A DNA stretch of 64,000 nucleotides, taken from contig NZ_JAPDFL010000001.1 of assembly GCF_025949695.1 (NCBI RefSeq), forward strand, positions 2,669,501 through 2,733,500, in the 5' to 3' direction. Position 1 is the first letter of the stretch. Each line of letters begins with the position of its first letter. The DNA comes from Pararhodobacter zhoushanensis. Lineage in GTDB: Bacteria > Pseudomonadota > Alphaproteobacteria > Rhodobacterales > Rhodobacteraceae. The notes under the pieces are model-generated. The model did no database searches. It was not told the DNA's origin and saw only the letters and a program-made list of their open reading frames with translations. Made by a program: the position numbers and the translations under genes. Shown here in pieces: positions 34,138 through 43,705 of this stretch.

Positions 34138-35643
34138 TTAAGCGCCGCGCGGAAAGCGCTGGCCATCCTCCAGCACATTCAGGTCCATGTGGTTGCGCAT
34201 GTAGCGTTCGGCAGCATTGCGGTAAGGCTGATAGTCCCAATCGGTGTACGTGCCTTGGCGCAACGCCTCATACACCACCCAACGGCGTGCCTGGCTGGCG
34301 CGAACTTCAGCATCGAAGTCCTTGAGATTCCAGCGCGTTTTGGCCATGGCGCGCAATCTCTCCAGCACCGGCGCATAGGCCGGATCCGTGGCAAGATTGT
34401 CGCGTTCGCCCGGATCGCTGTCCAGATTGAACAGCAGTTCCGGGTCCGCTGCACAGGCGATGTATTTCCACGGCCCGTCCACCAGTCCGACCATCGGTGC
34501 CACGGTGCCCTCGGCGGCATATTCCATCGGCACCGGCCCCCGTCCGCCAGTGCCATTCATCAGCGGCAACAGGCTTTCACCATCTGTCCAGGGTGCAATC
34601 TTCGCCATGTCGATGCCCGCCAGATCACACAGGGTCGGCAGCATATCCAGCGTCGAGACCGGCTGATCCACGCGCCCTGCCCCCAGACCCGGCGCCGCGA
34701 TATAGAACGGTACCCGGCCCGAGTTCTCGTAGAAGTTCATCTTGAACCACAGCCCCCGGTCGCCCAGCATCTCGCCATGGTCGGACAGGAAAACGATCAC
34801 CGCCTCCTGTTGCGTGCGTTCAAGCACATCAAGGATCTCGCCGATTTTATCGTCGATATAGGAAATATTTGCGAAATATCCGCGTCTTGCGCGGCGAACT
34901 TGTTCTTCGCTCGCCTCGAAGTTCTGGTAATCGAAGCTCTCCAGCAGGCGCTTGCCATGGGCATCCTGCTCCTCCCATGCCAGCCCCTCGGGCGGGTTCA
35001 GTTCGGCGCAGCCCTCATACAGATCCCAGTATTTCCGCCGTGCCACAAACGGGTCATGCGGGTGCGTGAAACTGGCCGTCAGGCACCATGGCCGCGCATC
35101 ATGGCCGCGCGCCAGATCGAACAGCTTCTGACAGGTCAGATGGGCCACGTCATCGTCGTATTCCATCTGGTTGGTGATCTCGGCAACCCCCGCGCCGGTC
35201 ACCGATCCGAGGTTGTGATACCACCAGTCGATCCGCTCGCCGGGCTTGCGGTAGTCCGGGGTCCAGCCAAAATCGGCGGGGTAGATATCCGTGGTCAGAC
35301 GCTCCTCAAACCCGTGCAGCTGGTCCGGCCCGACGAAATGCATCTTTCCCGACAGCGTGGTCTGATACCCGGCGCTGCGCAGATGATGGGTGAAGCACGG
35401 GATGTCTGAGGCAAAGGGGGCCGCGTTGTCATAAACCCCGGTCCGGCGGGGCAATTGCCCGGCCATGACACTGGCGCGCGCCGGCGAGCACAGCGGGCTG
35501 GGGCAATAGGCCCGGGTAAAGCGCTGCGATCGCGCGGCCAGCCGCCTGAGGTTCGGTGCGTGCAAGAACGCCGCAGGGCCATCCGCCATCAGCGTACCGG
35601 TCAGCTGGTCGACCATCAGGATCAGGATGTTGGGGGTGCTCAT
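34138..35643 (-). CDS. betC: Choline-sulfatase
   Basis: Hydrolyses choline O-sulfate to choline and sulfate, feeding glycine betaine synthesis. A 501-residue type I sulfatase: metal site NILILMVDQLTG at 5-16, the formylglycine motif CSPAR at 52-56 (PLCSPARASVMAG), GKMHFVGPDQLHGFEERLTTDIYP near 97-120, and FLSDHGEMLGDRG near 285. The GFEERL...DIYP region and the C-terminal choline-sulfatase domain (WDYQPYRNAAERYMRNH) point to BetC rather than an aryl-sulfatase. Start ATG 35643; the upstream in-frame codon is GTG. No betA, betB or choline transporter is adjacent. Cytosolic (no signal peptide). Confidence 0.87.
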   Translation of the reverse strand: MSTPNILILMVDQLTGTLMADGPAAFLHAPNLRRLAARSQRFTRAYCPSPLCSPARASVMAGQLPRRTGVYDNAAPFASDIPCFTHHLRSAGYQTTLSGKMHFVGPDQLHGFEERLTTDIYPADFGWTPDYRKPGERIDWWYHNLGSVTGAGVAEITNQMEYDDDVAHLTCQKLFDLARGHDARPWCLTASFTHPHDPFVARRKYWDLYEGCAELNPPEGLAWEEQDAHGKRLLESFDYQNFEASEEQVRRARRGYFANISYIDDKIGEILDVLERTQQEAVIVFLSDHGEMLGDRGLWFKMNFYENSGRVPFYIAAPGLGAGRVDQPVSTLDMLPTLCDLAGIDMAKIAPWTDGESLLPLMNGTGGRGPVPMEYAAEGTVAPMVGLVDGPWKYIACAADPELLFNLDSDPGERDNLATDPAYAPVLERLRAMAKTRWNLKDFDAEVRASQARRWVVYEALRQGTYTDWDYQPYRNAAERYMRNHMDLNVLEDGQRFPRGA

Positions 35644-35799
35644 CACGGGCCTTTATTCAAGAGGTTGCGCGGTGATGTTGACCCATGTCAGCCCCGCCTG
35701 CCAGCACAATAGCGACCATACCCCACCCGCTTTGCGACGGCTGGCGTCTCGGGACGCCCTGACATAGTCTGCGCTCAGTTTCAGACAAAAGGTGCCCCC

Positions 35800-36636
35800 A
35801 TGGACCGCAAACTGCTGCTCATTATCCTCGACGGCGTGCCCTATGCCAACTGGCGGCGCTACTTTGGCTGCCTTGAGGGCTGGGTCGCCAATGGCGACGC
35901 GCGCGTCTGGCGCATCCGCGCGATGCTGCCATCGATGTCGGGGCCGTGTTATGCGTCGATCCATTCCGGCGTGGCGCCTCAGGTGCATGGCGTCTTGTCC
36001 AACGGGCATATCCAACGCGTCGACATGCCCGATGTGTTCAGCGAAACCCGCAAGGCAGGTGGCGTCACCGGGGCCGTGACGCACAGCTGGTGGAGCGAGT
36101 TCTTCAACCGCCACCCCTTTGATTATATTCGCGATATCGAGTATGATGAACCGGAAAGCCCGACCATCAACCACGGGCGCTTTCACACGATGACAGGGTA
36201 TGATCACATCAACCAGGCGACGCCGTCGGATGTCGATCTCTTCGCCACGTTAAGCTCGCTCTGTCAGCGTTTTTCGCTGAACTACGGCATCCTGCACACC
36301 TGCACGCTCGACAGCATGGGGCACCGGTTTGGCCATGACTGCACCGAAATGGACCACGGCTGCGCGTTGCTCGATGCAATGCTGGCCAAGTTCCTGCCGG
36401 GCTGGCTGGCAATGGGCTATGAGGTGATCGTTACCGCTGATCACGGCCAGTCACAGCGCGGGCACCATGGCGGCACCGGCGCGGACCAGCAGGACGCGGC
36501 GCTGTATTACTTCGGCCCCGCCGACGGACCAGCACCGGACACTCTGATTGACCAGCGCCAGCTCGCGCCGACCATCCTCAGCCGTCTGGGGGCCGCCATC
36601 CCCGAGACGATGAAACACCCCGCGTTCCTCAGCTGA
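35800..36636 (+). CDS. Alkaline phosphatase superfamily phosphodiesterase/pyrophosphatase
   Basis: A 278-residue metalloenzyme of the nucleotide pyrophosphatase/phosphodiesterase type. The first metal Asp is in LLLIILDGVPYANW (residue 10); the nucleophile Ser/Thr is probably in MLPSMSGPCYASIHSG near 46-55; DSMGHRFGHD near 168-177 and TADHGQSQRGHHGG near 208-221 supply further metal ligands. No signal peptide, so it is cytosolic. It is divergent from choline sulfatase (156 bases between starts), which suggests a link to organo-sulfate or organo-phosphate use, but the substrate is unknown. Repeat copy D follows it. Confidence 0.82.
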   Translation: MDRKLLLIILDGVPYANWRRYFGCLEGWVANGDARVWRIRAMLPSMSGPCYASIHSGVAPQVHGVLSNGHIQRVDMPDVFSETRKAGGVTGAVTHSWWSEFFNRHPFDYIRDIEYDEPESPTINHGRFHTMTGYDHINQATPSDVDLFATLSSLCQRFSLNYGILHTCTLDSMGHRFGHDCTEMDHGCALLDAMLAKFLPGWLAMGYEVIVTADHGQSQRGHHGGTGADQQDAALYYFGPADGPAPDTLIDQRQLAPTILSRLGAAIPETMKHPAFLS

Positions 36637-36688
36637 AAAGACAAAGCGCGGTTAACACCCTGTTAACCGCACCCCATTTTCTGTCTGG

Positions 36689-36739
36689 AAATATCCCGGG
36701 GGTGAATGCGCGGCACGCGCAGAGGGGGCTGGCCCCCCT
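36689..36739. repeat. GC-rich palindromic intergenic element, copy D
   Basis: Starts with TGGAAATATCCCGGGGG (36687-36703), preceded by TTTTCTGTC as in copy C, and ends in a hairpin AGGGGGC/GCCCCCCT around 36723-36739. It sits between the convergent phosphodiesterase and pgi genes. Confidence 0.6.
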
Positions 36740-36758
36740 GCCCGGTCCACCAATGCGC

Positions 36759-38381
36759 TCAGATACCCAGCTCGCGCAGCGTCGCAACCAGCGCCGCGGT
36801 CGAGCCATCGCGCCCTTCGGCAGACGCGGTCCCGTCGATCATCGGCAACAGCTGCACTGCCAGCTCCTTGCCCAGCTCGACACCCCATTGGTCAAACGAG
36901 TTGATGCCCAGCACCACCCCTTCGACAAACACCCGGTGCTCGTACAAGGCGACGATCGCCCCCAGCATCGCCGGGGTCAGCCGGGGGTACAGCAGCAGGG
37001 TTGACGGGCGGTTACCCGGGAAGACCCGGTGCAGCGCCTGACGCTCCAGCTCTTTGCCCTTCAGCCCTTTGGCTTTCATTAGCGCCCGCGCCTCATCCAA
37101 CGAGCGGCCCCGCATCAGCGCCTCGGCCTGCGCCAGACAATTGGCCGCCAGCAAGCGGTGCTGGTGGGCCATGGCGGGTTCTTGTCCCTGACCCGCGAGC
37201 AGAAATTCGCACGGCACGACATCGGTGCCTTGGTGGATCAACTGGTAAAACGCGTGCTGGCCATTGGTGCCCGGTTCGCCAAAGACGATGGGTCCGGCGG
37301 CTGTGGTCAGCGCGCTGCCATCCATCGCCACGCTCTTGCCGTTCGATTCCATCTCAAGCTGTTGCAGATAGGCCGGCAGCCGCGCAAGACGCTGATCATA
37401 GGGCAGCACGGCGCGCGCGCCATAACCGCAGATCTGGCGGTGCCAGACCCCGACCATGGCCAGCATCACCGGCATGTTGTCGACCAGCGGCGCGTCGCGG
37501 AAATGCTGATCCATCGCCGCGGCCCCGGCCAGAAAGGCGCGGAAATCCTCGGGGCCGATGGCGATCATCAGGCTCAGGCCGATCGGCCCCCACATCGAAT
37601 AGCGCCCGCCGACCCAGTCAGCGAAGCCAAAGACGCGGGCGGGATCGATGCCAAAGGCCGAGGTCTTGTCCAGCGCCGTCGACAGCGCGACAAACTGCCG
37701 GGTCGGTTCGGCGACGGCGCGCGACATCCAGGCCTTGGCGGTCTGCGCGTTGGTCATCGTCTCGATGGTGGTAAAGGTCTTCGAGGCGACGATCACCAGC
37801 GTCGTCTCAGGATTCAGCGCTTCCAGCGTGTCATGGATATGCGCGCCATCGACGTTGGACACGTAATGACAGCGCGGCCCGTCGGCATAGGTCGCCAGCG
37901 CCCGCGCCGCCATCGCCGGGCCCAGATCCGAGCCGCCGATGCCGATATTCACCACATCGGTAATGCGCCCGCCGACGCCGCGAATACGCCCGTCGCGCAG
38001 ATCGCGCGCGAAGGTTTCCATGCGGGCCAGCGTCGCGCGCACCTCAGGCATGACATCCACGCCGTCGACGGCAACGCTGCCCTCAAGGTTGCGCAGCGCG
38101 GTGTGCAGCACAGCACGATCTTCGGTTTCGTTGATCTTTTCGCCGGCGAACATGGCATCGCGACGGCCCTCGACATCGCAGCTGCGGGCCAGATCCAGCA
38201 GCAGATCCCGGGTTTCGGTATCAAGATTGGTCTTTGAATAATCGAACAGAACTGGACCCGTCGCAGGGGTCTCCAAAGTCACGGAAAACGCCTTGGCGCG
38301 GGATTCCGCGTCAAAAAGCGCGGTGATCGGTCGTTGTGCAACGTCGCGCTGGCGATCGCTCAGTGCGGCCCAATAGTTCAT
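36759..38381 (-). CDS. pgi: Glucose-6-phosphate isomerase
   Basis: Interconverts glucose 6-phosphate and fructose 6-phosphate. The 540-residue sequence has both PGI signatures: [20 protein letters not shown] near residues 254-273 and [17 protein letters not shown] near 495-511; [18 protein letters not shown] near 147-164 binds the phosphate; catalytic Glu and His are in GESNGK-like [10 protein letters not shown] and [18 protein letters not shown] 38381 is preferred to TTG 38384. In many relatives pgi follows zwf-pgl; here it is 2.3 kb away on the opposite strand. Confidence 0.96.
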   Translation of the reverse strand: MNYWAALSDRQRDVAQRPITALFDAESRAKAFSVTLETPATGPVLFDYSKTNLDTETRDLLLDLARSCDVEGRRDAMFAGEKINETEDRAVLHTALRNLEGSVAVDGVDVMPEVRATLARMETFARDLRDGRIRGVGGRITDVVNIGIGGSDLGPAMAARALATYADGPRCHYVSNVDGAHIHDTLEALNPETTLVIVASKTFTTIETMTNAQTAKAWMSRAVAEPTRQFVALSTALDKTSAFGIDPARVFGFADWVGGRYSMWGPIGLSLMIAIGPEDFRAFLAGAAAMDQHFRDAPLVDNMPVMLAMVGVWHRQICGYGARAVLPYDQRLARLPAYLQQLEMESNGKSVAMDGSALTTAAGPIVFGEPGTNGQHAFYQLIHQGTDVVPCEFLLAGQGQEPAMAHQHRLLAANCLAQAEALMRGRSLDEARALMKAKGLKGKELERQALHRVFPGNRPSTLLLYPRLTPAMLGAIVALYEHRVFVEGVVLGINSFDQWGVELGKELAVQLLPMIDGTASAEGRDGSTAALVATLRELGI

Positions 38382-38551
38382 CAATACACTTCCAGAGATG
38401 TTTCCCTTGCCCTTTCATGCCAAGAACGGAATGCCTTGCCCAGAGCAAAAGCGTTCTGGTTGAGCGTGGCGCCGTTTTCGACTCGGGTGTGACGTGATCA
38501 TGCAACAGCCGGGGGCTTGCCGCGCCGGTTCTGGCGTGCAGTATACGCCGC

Positions 38552-39181
38552 ATGACACCGCGTATTCTGTTCAGCGACGCCTGTATGGCCGAGGGTGCCG
38601 ACTGGCTCGCCGCGGCAGAGCCGCGCTTTGCCGCGGTGCTTGATCTGTGCGGCCCGCCGCCGCTGCGCAGGCGCGGCGACGGGTTCGAGGCGCTGGTCAG
38701 CGCCATTGTCAGCCAGCAGGTTTCGGTCGCCTCGGCCCGCGCGATCATGGGCAAACTGGAGGCCGCCGCGCTGGTGAGCGCAGAACAGTTCGCCGCCGCC
38801 AGCGATGAGACCCTGCGCGCCAACGGCTTGTCGCGGCAAAAGGCGCGCTATATCAAGGCACTGGCCGAGGCGGGGATTGATTTCGACGCGCTGCGCGATG
38901 CGCCTGAGGTCCATATCGTCGAGACCCTGACCGCCGTGCCGGGCATTGGTCGCTGGACTGCCGAGATCTACGTGATGTTCAGCCTAGGCCGCGCCGATAC
39001 CTTCGCGCCCAACGATCTGGCGCTGCAAGAGGCTGCGCGCCTGCTGTTCGATCTGAATGAGCGCCCGCGCGAGAAGCCGATGCGCGCGATGTCCGAGGCC
39101 TGGACGCCCTGGCGCACGGTTGCAGCGGGGATGCTGTGGCACTACTACCATCACGCGAAAAGCCGTGAAGGCGTTACCTGA
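38552..39181 (+). CDS. DNA-3-methyladenine glycosylase II family (AlkA-like) base-excision enzyme
   Basis: A 209-residue HhH-GPD superfamily DNA glycosylase. FEALVSAIVSQQVSVASA near residues 49-66 is the helical core, LTAVPGIGRWTAEIYVMFSLGR near 126-147 is the helix-hairpin-helix plus GPD strand, and the catalytic Asp is near 154 (FAPNDLALQEA). It removes alkylated bases such as 3-methyladenine. The N-terminal AlkA subdomain is absent, as is usual for short forms. The next gene follows after 11 bases with its own GGAG site, so the two are probably co-transcribed. Confidence 0.9.
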   Translation: MTPRILFSDACMAEGADWLAAAEPRFAAVLDLCGPPPLRRRGDGFEALVSAIVSQQVSVASARAIMGKLEAAALVSAEQFAAASDETLRANGLSRQKARYIKALAEAGIDFDALRDAPEVHIVETLTAVPGIGRWTAEIYVMFSLGRADTFAPNDLALQEAARLLFDLNERPREKPMRAMSEAWTPWRTVAAGMLWHYYHHAKSREGVT

Positions 39182-39192
39182 AAGGAGCTGCC

Positions 39193-39858
39193 ATGCCCCC
39201 TCGTCCGTTGACCTCTGCCCGCAAGGGCGCGCCCAAGGGCACGGCGACCTCGGTCGTGATCTTCGTGCATGGCTACGGCGCCAATGGGGCCGACCTGCTG
39301 GGTCTGGCCGATCCGCTGGCACCGCATCTGCGCAAGACCGCCTTCTATGCCCCCGACGCGCCTGAGAATTGTCAGGGCAATCCGTTCGGCTATCAGTGGT
39401 TTCCGATCCCGTGGCTTGATGGCTCCGAGGAAAGCAAGGCGCTGGCGGGACAACAGCAGGCGGCGCATGATCTCAACGCCTTCATCGACAAGGTTCTGGC
39501 CGATGAGGGGCTGGAGCCCTCGGCGCTGGCGCTTGTCGGCTTTTCCCAAGGCACGATGATGAGCCTTCACATCGCCCCTCGCCGCCCTGCCCCGCTGGCC
39601 GCACTGGTCGGTTTCTCGGGCCGGTTGCTGCAACCGGAAACGCTGGCCGCTGAAACCGTCAGCAAGCTGCCGATCCTGTTGATTCATGGCGATGCCGACC
39701 CGATGGTCCCGGTGCAAAGCCTACCCGAAGCTGCCGACGCACTGGTCGCTGCCGGGTTCGAAACCTTTGCCCATGTCTGCAAGGGGCTGGGCCATTCCAT
39801 CGACAATGAAGGCCTGTCGCTGGCGCTGGGATTCCTGCGCGAAAAGCTGCCGCAATAG
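39193..39858 (+). CDS. Phospholipase/carboxylesterase family alpha/beta hydrolase
   Basis: A 221-residue serine hydrolase of the carboxylesterase/acyl-protein thioesterase group. The oxyanion segment is VVIFVHGYGANGADL, the nucleophile is in GFSQG at about residue 118, the Asp is in HGDADPMVP near 173 and the His in GLGHSID near 200. There is no signal peptide. Substrates in this family range from lysophospholipids to short-chain esters. ATG 39193 follows AAGGAG. It forms a likely operon with the DNA glycosylase gene. Confidence 0.88.
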   Translation: MPPRPLTSARKGAPKGTATSVVIFVHGYGANGADLLGLADPLAPHLRKTAFYAPDAPENCQGNPFGYQWFPIPWLDGSEESKALAGQQQAAHDLNAFIDKVLADEGLEPSALALVGFSQGTMMSLHIAPRRPAPLAALVGFSGRLLQPETLAAETVSKLPILLIHGDADPMVPVQSLPEAADALVAAGFETFAHVCKGLGHSIDNEGLSLALGFLREKLPQ

Positions 39859-39931
39859 GCAGCGCGCGGCCTCGCGTCGCAGAGCTGTCACGCAATCACG
39901 TCATCCTGTCCCCGTCCCGCATTTCGCGGGG

Positions 39932-39959
39932 TTGTCAGGGGTAAAACACCGGATATAGT
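39932..39959 (+). promoter_or_regulatory. Sigma-70-type promoter for the HNH gene
   Basis: TTGTCA (39932-39937) and TATAGT (39954-39959), 16 bases apart, lie about 48 bases before ATG 40007. Confidence 0.55.
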
Positions 39960-40006
39960 CGGGGCATCGGCAGCCTCGACGGGTCCCGGACGGGAGAGAC
40001 GTAAAG

Positions 40007-40591
40007 ATGGACGGCGATTTCAGACAAGCGTTTGTGCATGAGCCAGCGGCACTCAAGCAGTTCCCGGCTTTGGTGCTGAATGCGGATTATAGACCCCTTT
40101 CGTACTACCCTCTGTCGCTGTGGCCGTGGCAAGAGGCGGTCAAGGCTGTCTGGATGGACCGCGTGACCATCGCCGCCGAGTATGAGCAGACCGTGCACTC
40201 GCAGCGCATGGAGATGCGAATACCCTCGGTCGTGGTGCTGAAAGACTACGTCAAACCCCGAAAGCGCGTGGCCTTCACGCGCTTTAATCTTTTCTTGCGC
40301 GATGAATTCGTCTGCCAGTATTGCGGTTCGCGTCACGATCTGACCTTTGACCATGTTGTGCCCCGCGCCCATGGCGGCATCACTAGCTGGGAAAATGTCG
40401 TCGCCGCCTGCGCGCCCTGCAACCTGAGCAAAGGCTCCAAAACCCTGCGCAACTCGGGCCTCAAGCTGCAGCGCACGCCGCGTCGCCCCATGGCGTCCGA
40501 GCTGATCGAGCGCGGCCGCCGCTTTCCGCCCAACCACTTGCATGAAAGCTGGGCGGATTATCTCTATTGGGACACCGAGCTTGACGCCTGA
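40007..40591 (+). CDS. HNH endonuclease family protein
   Basis: A 194-residue protein with an HNH nuclease core: a zinc ribbon CQYCG near residue 104 and CAPCN near 141, and the catalytic DHVVPRAHGGITSWENVV between them (first His of the motif and the Asn). The N-terminal half (FPALVLNADYRPLSYYPLSLWPWQEAVKAVW) is the conserved companion domain of the chromosomal RE-like HNH family found in nearly all Rhodobacteraceae. It stands alone with its own promoter, not beside a methylase, so restriction is unlikely; a housekeeping DNA role is inferred. Confidence 0.88.
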   Translation: MDGDFRQAFVHEPAALKQFPALVLNADYRPLSYYPLSLWPWQEAVKAVWMDRVTIAAEYEQTVHSQRMEMRIPSVVVLKDYVKPRKRVAFTRFNLFLRDEFVCQYCGSRHDLTFDHVVPRAHGGITSWENVVAACAPCNLSKGSKTLRNSGLKLQRTPRRPMASELIERGRRFPPNHLHESWADYLYWDTELDA

Positions 40592-40688
40592 GACCCGCTG
40601 CGCTTGACTCGCGGGCAAGAGGCTGGACTTTGCCGCCAGACACCTCTATCTGCACCCGTAGTTAACGCTAACATCCGCAGGAGCCGAC

Positions 40689-42137
40689 ATGGTCGCCCGC
40701 GTCATACCCGTCGAGCCTTTCGATCTGGTCATTTTCGGTGCCACCGGCGATCTTGCCCGGCGCAAGATTTTGCCTGCCCTCTGCCGTCGCTATGCCGAGG
40801 GGCAAATGCCCCCCGAAGGCCGCATCATTGGTGCCGCCCGTACCGAGCTTTCGCGCGAAGACTTCCACACCATGGTGTCCGAGGCTTTTGACGAGTTCCT
40901 CGGCGCTTCGGCCCCCGATGCCGCCCTGCGCGCCGAATTCTTCGAGCGGCTCGATTACATCACCATCGACGCGCTGGGGGATGACGGCTGGAGCGATCTG
41001 TCAGGCCGTTTGCGCGATGACGTCGTGCGGGCGTTCTATTTCTCGGTCGGCCCGTCGCTGTTTGGTCCGCTGGCCACCGGCCTTGGCCGCTTTGGTCTGG
41101 TGACGCCGGAAACCCGGATCGTGGTCGAAAAGCCCTTCGGCAACGATCTGGAAACCGCGCGTGCGCTGAACCAGACGCTGGCGGCGCATTTCAACGAAAC
41201 GCAGATCTACCGGATCGACCACTATCTGGGCAAAGAGACCGTGCAGAACCTGATGGCGGTGCGCTTCGCCAACATCCTGTTCGAGCCGCTGTGGAACGCC
41301 CGCTTCGTTGACCACGTCCAGATCACGGTGGCCGAAACCGTCGGCGTCGGCGGTCGCGGGGCCTATTACGACAAATCCGGCGCGATGCGCGATATGGTGC
41401 AAAACCATATGATGCAACTTCTTTGCCTCATCGCGATGGAACCGCCCTACAGTTTCGAGCCTGACGCCGTGCGCGACGAAAAGCTCAAGGTTATCCATGC
41501 CTTGGATCCGGTCGAGCCGCGTCAGGTGGTGCGTGGGCAATATGGCGGCGGTGCCGACACGGCCTCCTATGCGGAGGAAGTCGAGACACCGGATTCGAAC
41601 ACCGAAAGCTATATCGCGCTCAAGGTCGGGATTTCCAACTGGCGCTGGAAGGGCACGCCCTTTTACCTGCGCACCGGCAAACGCCTGCGCGCCCGCACGT
41701 CCGAGATCGCCGTCACCTTCCGCGACCCGCCGCATTCGATCTTTGGCGAGGATGCGCCGTGGAAGGCCAATATTCTGGTCATCCGCCTGCAGCCCGATGA
41801 AGGCATGACGCTGAAGGTGATGATCAAGGAACCCGGCCCCGGTGGGATGCGTCTGAAGGATGTGGCGCTGGACATGTCCTTTGCCGACGCATTGGGCGAA
41901 GACATGCATATTCCCGATGCTTATGAGCGCCTGATCATGGATGTCATTCGCGGCAACCAGACGCTGTTCATGCGTGGCGACGAGGTCGAGGCGGCCTGGG
42001 CCTGGACCGATCCGATCATTGCCGCGTGGCAAAAAACGGCTGATACGCCAAAACCCTACGATCCGGGGTCGTCGGGACCCGATGAGGCGCTTAAGTTGAT
42101 CCATCTGGATGGTAGAAGCTGGCGCGAGATCCGTTGA
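40689..42137 (+). CDS. zwf: Glucose-6-phosphate 1-dehydrogenase
   Basis: Oxidises glucose 6-phosphate to 6-phosphogluconolactone with NADP, feeding the Entner-Doudoroff and pentose-phosphate routes. The 482-residue protein has the dinucleotide-binding GATGDLARRK at 15-24, EKPFGNDL near 147, the active-site RIDHYLGKE near 176-184, and the C-terminal RTGKRLRAR substrate site near 330. ATG 40689 has AGGAG nine bases upstream. The stop TGA at 42135-42137 shares its A with the ATG of pgl, so the two are coupled. Confidence 0.97.
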   Translation: MVARVIPVEPFDLVIFGATGDLARRKILPALCRRYAEGQMPPEGRIIGAARTELSREDFHTMVSEAFDEFLGASAPDAALRAEFFERLDYITIDALGDDGWSDLSGRLRDDVVRAFYFSVGPSLFGPLATGLGRFGLVTPETRIVVEKPFGNDLETARALNQTLAAHFNETQIYRIDHYLGKETVQNLMAVRFANILFEPLWNARFVDHVQITVAETVGVGGRGAYYDKSGAMRDMVQNHMMQLLCLIAMEPPYSFEPDAVRDEKLKVIHALDPVEPRQVVRGQYGGGADTASYAEEVETPDSNTESYIALKVGISNWRWKGTPFYLRTGKRLRARTSEIAVTFRDPPHSIFGEDAPWKANILVIRLQPDEGMTLKVMIKEPGPGGMRLKDVALDMSFADALGEDMHIPDAYERLIMDVIRGNQTLFMRGDEVEAAWAWTDPIIAAWQKTADTPKPYDPGSSGPDEALKLIHLDGRSWREIR

Positions 42138-42808
42138 TGGACTTTATCGAATATTCCGACAGCGACATGATGATGTTGTCGCTGGCCCGACAATTATCGC
42201 GCGATCTGCGCGAGGCATTGGTGCGGCGCGACCGGGCACTGTTTGCGGTGCCGGGGGGCAACACGCCGGGACCGGTGTTTGACATGCTGGCCGCCGTCGA
42301 TCTGGACTGGGACCGTGTCGATATTGTGCCCGGCGACGAGCGCTGGCTCCCCGAGGATCACCCCCGCTCGAACGCAGGCCAGATCCGTGCGCGGCTGATG
42401 CGCGGCAAGGCCTCGGCGGCGCGGCTGATCTCGCTGTGGCGCGATGTGCCCACCCCCGAGGAAGGCGCGGCCGAGATCGCCGACACACTCGACGCCCTGC
42501 TGCCGGTCGATGTGGCTTTGGTCGGAATGGGCGCGGACATGCACACGGCCTCGCTGTTTCCGGGAGCCAACAACCTTGAGGCGGCGCTGGCGGCCCATGC
42601 GCCCTCGGTGCTGCCGATCACCGCACCCGGCGCGCCCGAGCCGCGTGTCACGCTCAGCGCGCGGGTGTTGAAAGACGCCTTTGCCCTGCATGTGCTGATT
42701 ACCGGTGCCGAGAAGCGCGCGGCACTGGAACAGGCGCAGAAATTGTCACCGATGGACGCGCCGATTGCCGCGCTGCTGCACAACGCCACGGTTCACTGGG
42801 CGCCGTAA
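42137..42808 (+). CDS. pgl: 6-phosphogluconolactonase
   Basis: Hydrolyses 6-phosphogluconolactone made by Zwf. A 223-residue protein of the DevB/SOL family: FAVPGGNTPGPVFDML near residues 35-50, VDIVPGDERWLPEDHPRSNAG near 58-78, VALVGMGADMHTASLFPGA near 128-146 and the C-terminal LITGAEKRAAL. ATG 42137 is taken rather than TTG 42134; both overlap the zwf stop. It ends 18 bases before convergent olsA. Confidence 0.94.
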   Translation: MDFIEYSDSDMMMLSLARQLSRDLREALVRRDRALFAVPGGNTPGPVFDMLAAVDLDWDRVDIVPGDERWLPEDHPRSNAGQIRARLMRGKASAARLISLWRDVPTPEEGAAEIADTLDALLPVDVALVGMGADMHTASLFPGANNLEAALAAHAPSVLPITAPGAPEPRVTLSARVLKDAFALHVLITGAEKRAALEQAQKLSPMDAPIAALLHNATVHWAP

Positions 42809-42826
42809 GTCCTTGTCTGAAAAGGT

Positions 42827-43705
42827 TTAATCGCGCATCACCCCGTCGGGCAACCGCTGGACCAGCGCAGATTTTACAGCAGCCTCGCAATGGCGGGCCA
42901 GGTCTTTGCGATTGGGAAAATCCGAGACCTTGACCGGCGGATGGAACACCACCTCGACCCGCCCTTGCCGGGGCTGGGCCGCCACGCGCAGCAGATGCCC
43001 AAAGAACGACAGATCGCCCCACCAACCGTAGAACCGCGGATCGCGGTTATTGGGACCGATATAGACCAGCGAAACGGGCTGAACCGATAGAAAGTCGATC
43101 AGCTCTTCTGTGAAGAACGCCGCAAAGAGCGTTGGTTTGAAAGGTAAAACCCGTGCGCCGTCCGAGCTGGTTCCTTCGGGGAAGAAGCACAGATGATGCC
43201 CCGCACGCAGCCGTGCCTCGAAGACCATCTTCTGCAAGCGGGCATCGCGCGCATCGCGGCGGATGAATACCGTCCCCGTTGCCCGCGCAAGCCAGCCGAT
43301 CGCCGGCCAGCGCGCGACTTCATGCTTGGCGACAAAGTAGATACGCTGCGGCGCGTTCAGCGTGAAAATATCCAACCATCCTGCATGGTTGGCGACCACA
43401 GCGCCACGCTCTTGCATGCGCTTTCCCGCGACCTTCAGCCCGATCCCCAGCACCAAGAGCGCGGCTTTGCAGACGCCCTGCGTCACAAAAGGCGTCACCG
43501 GGCGGCGCAGGCCAAAGAACGGCCGCTCGATGAGCCGCAGCAGCAAATGCACGGCCAACCCGCCGAACACGACCGCCACCAACAGCGGCACCCGCCACGC
43601 CAGCATCAGCCAGCCCAACGGGCCGATGCGGACCGCGGGCGGCTCGCCTTCTGGCGAGACCCAGGTCAGCTCAGCGGCGGGGCGTTTTGCGGGCGTAGAA
43701 GTCAA
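42827..43705 (-). CDS. olsA: 1-acyl-sn-glycerol-3-phosphate / lyso-ornithine lipid acyltransferase OlsA
   Basis: Adds the second acyl chain to lyso-ornithine lipid. A 292-residue PlsC-type enzyme with a membrane segment near residues 28-55, the catalytic HX4D motif in NHAGWLD near 107-112, and FPEGTSSDG near 175 for substrate phosphate or headgroup binding. The start is uncertain: the listed TTG at 43705 overlaps olsB by 35 bases, and the first ATG would remove the first 32 residues including part of the membrane-proximal region. Direct coupling to olsB supports the ornithine-lipid role. Confidence 0.87.
   Translation of the reverse strand: MTSTPAKRPAAELTWVSPEGEPPAVRIGPLGWLMLAWRVPLLVAVVFGGLAVHLLLRLIERPFFGLRRPVTPFVTQGVCKAALLVLGIGLKVAGKRMQERGAVVANHAGWLDIFTLNAPQRIYFVAKHEVARWPAIGWLARATGTVFIRRDARDARLQKMVFEARLRAGHHLCFFPEGTSSDGARVLPFKPTLFAAFFTEELIDFLSVQPVSLVYIGPNNRDPRFYGWWGDLSFFGHLLRVAAQPRQGRVEVVFHPPVKVSDFPNRKDLARHCEAAVKSALVQRLPDGVMRD

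Noticed and set aside
41001..42104. Antisense open frame of 367 codons opposite zwf
   Set aside because: Shadow of zwf, whose motifs and length are complete; no ribosome-binding site or recognisable motif.
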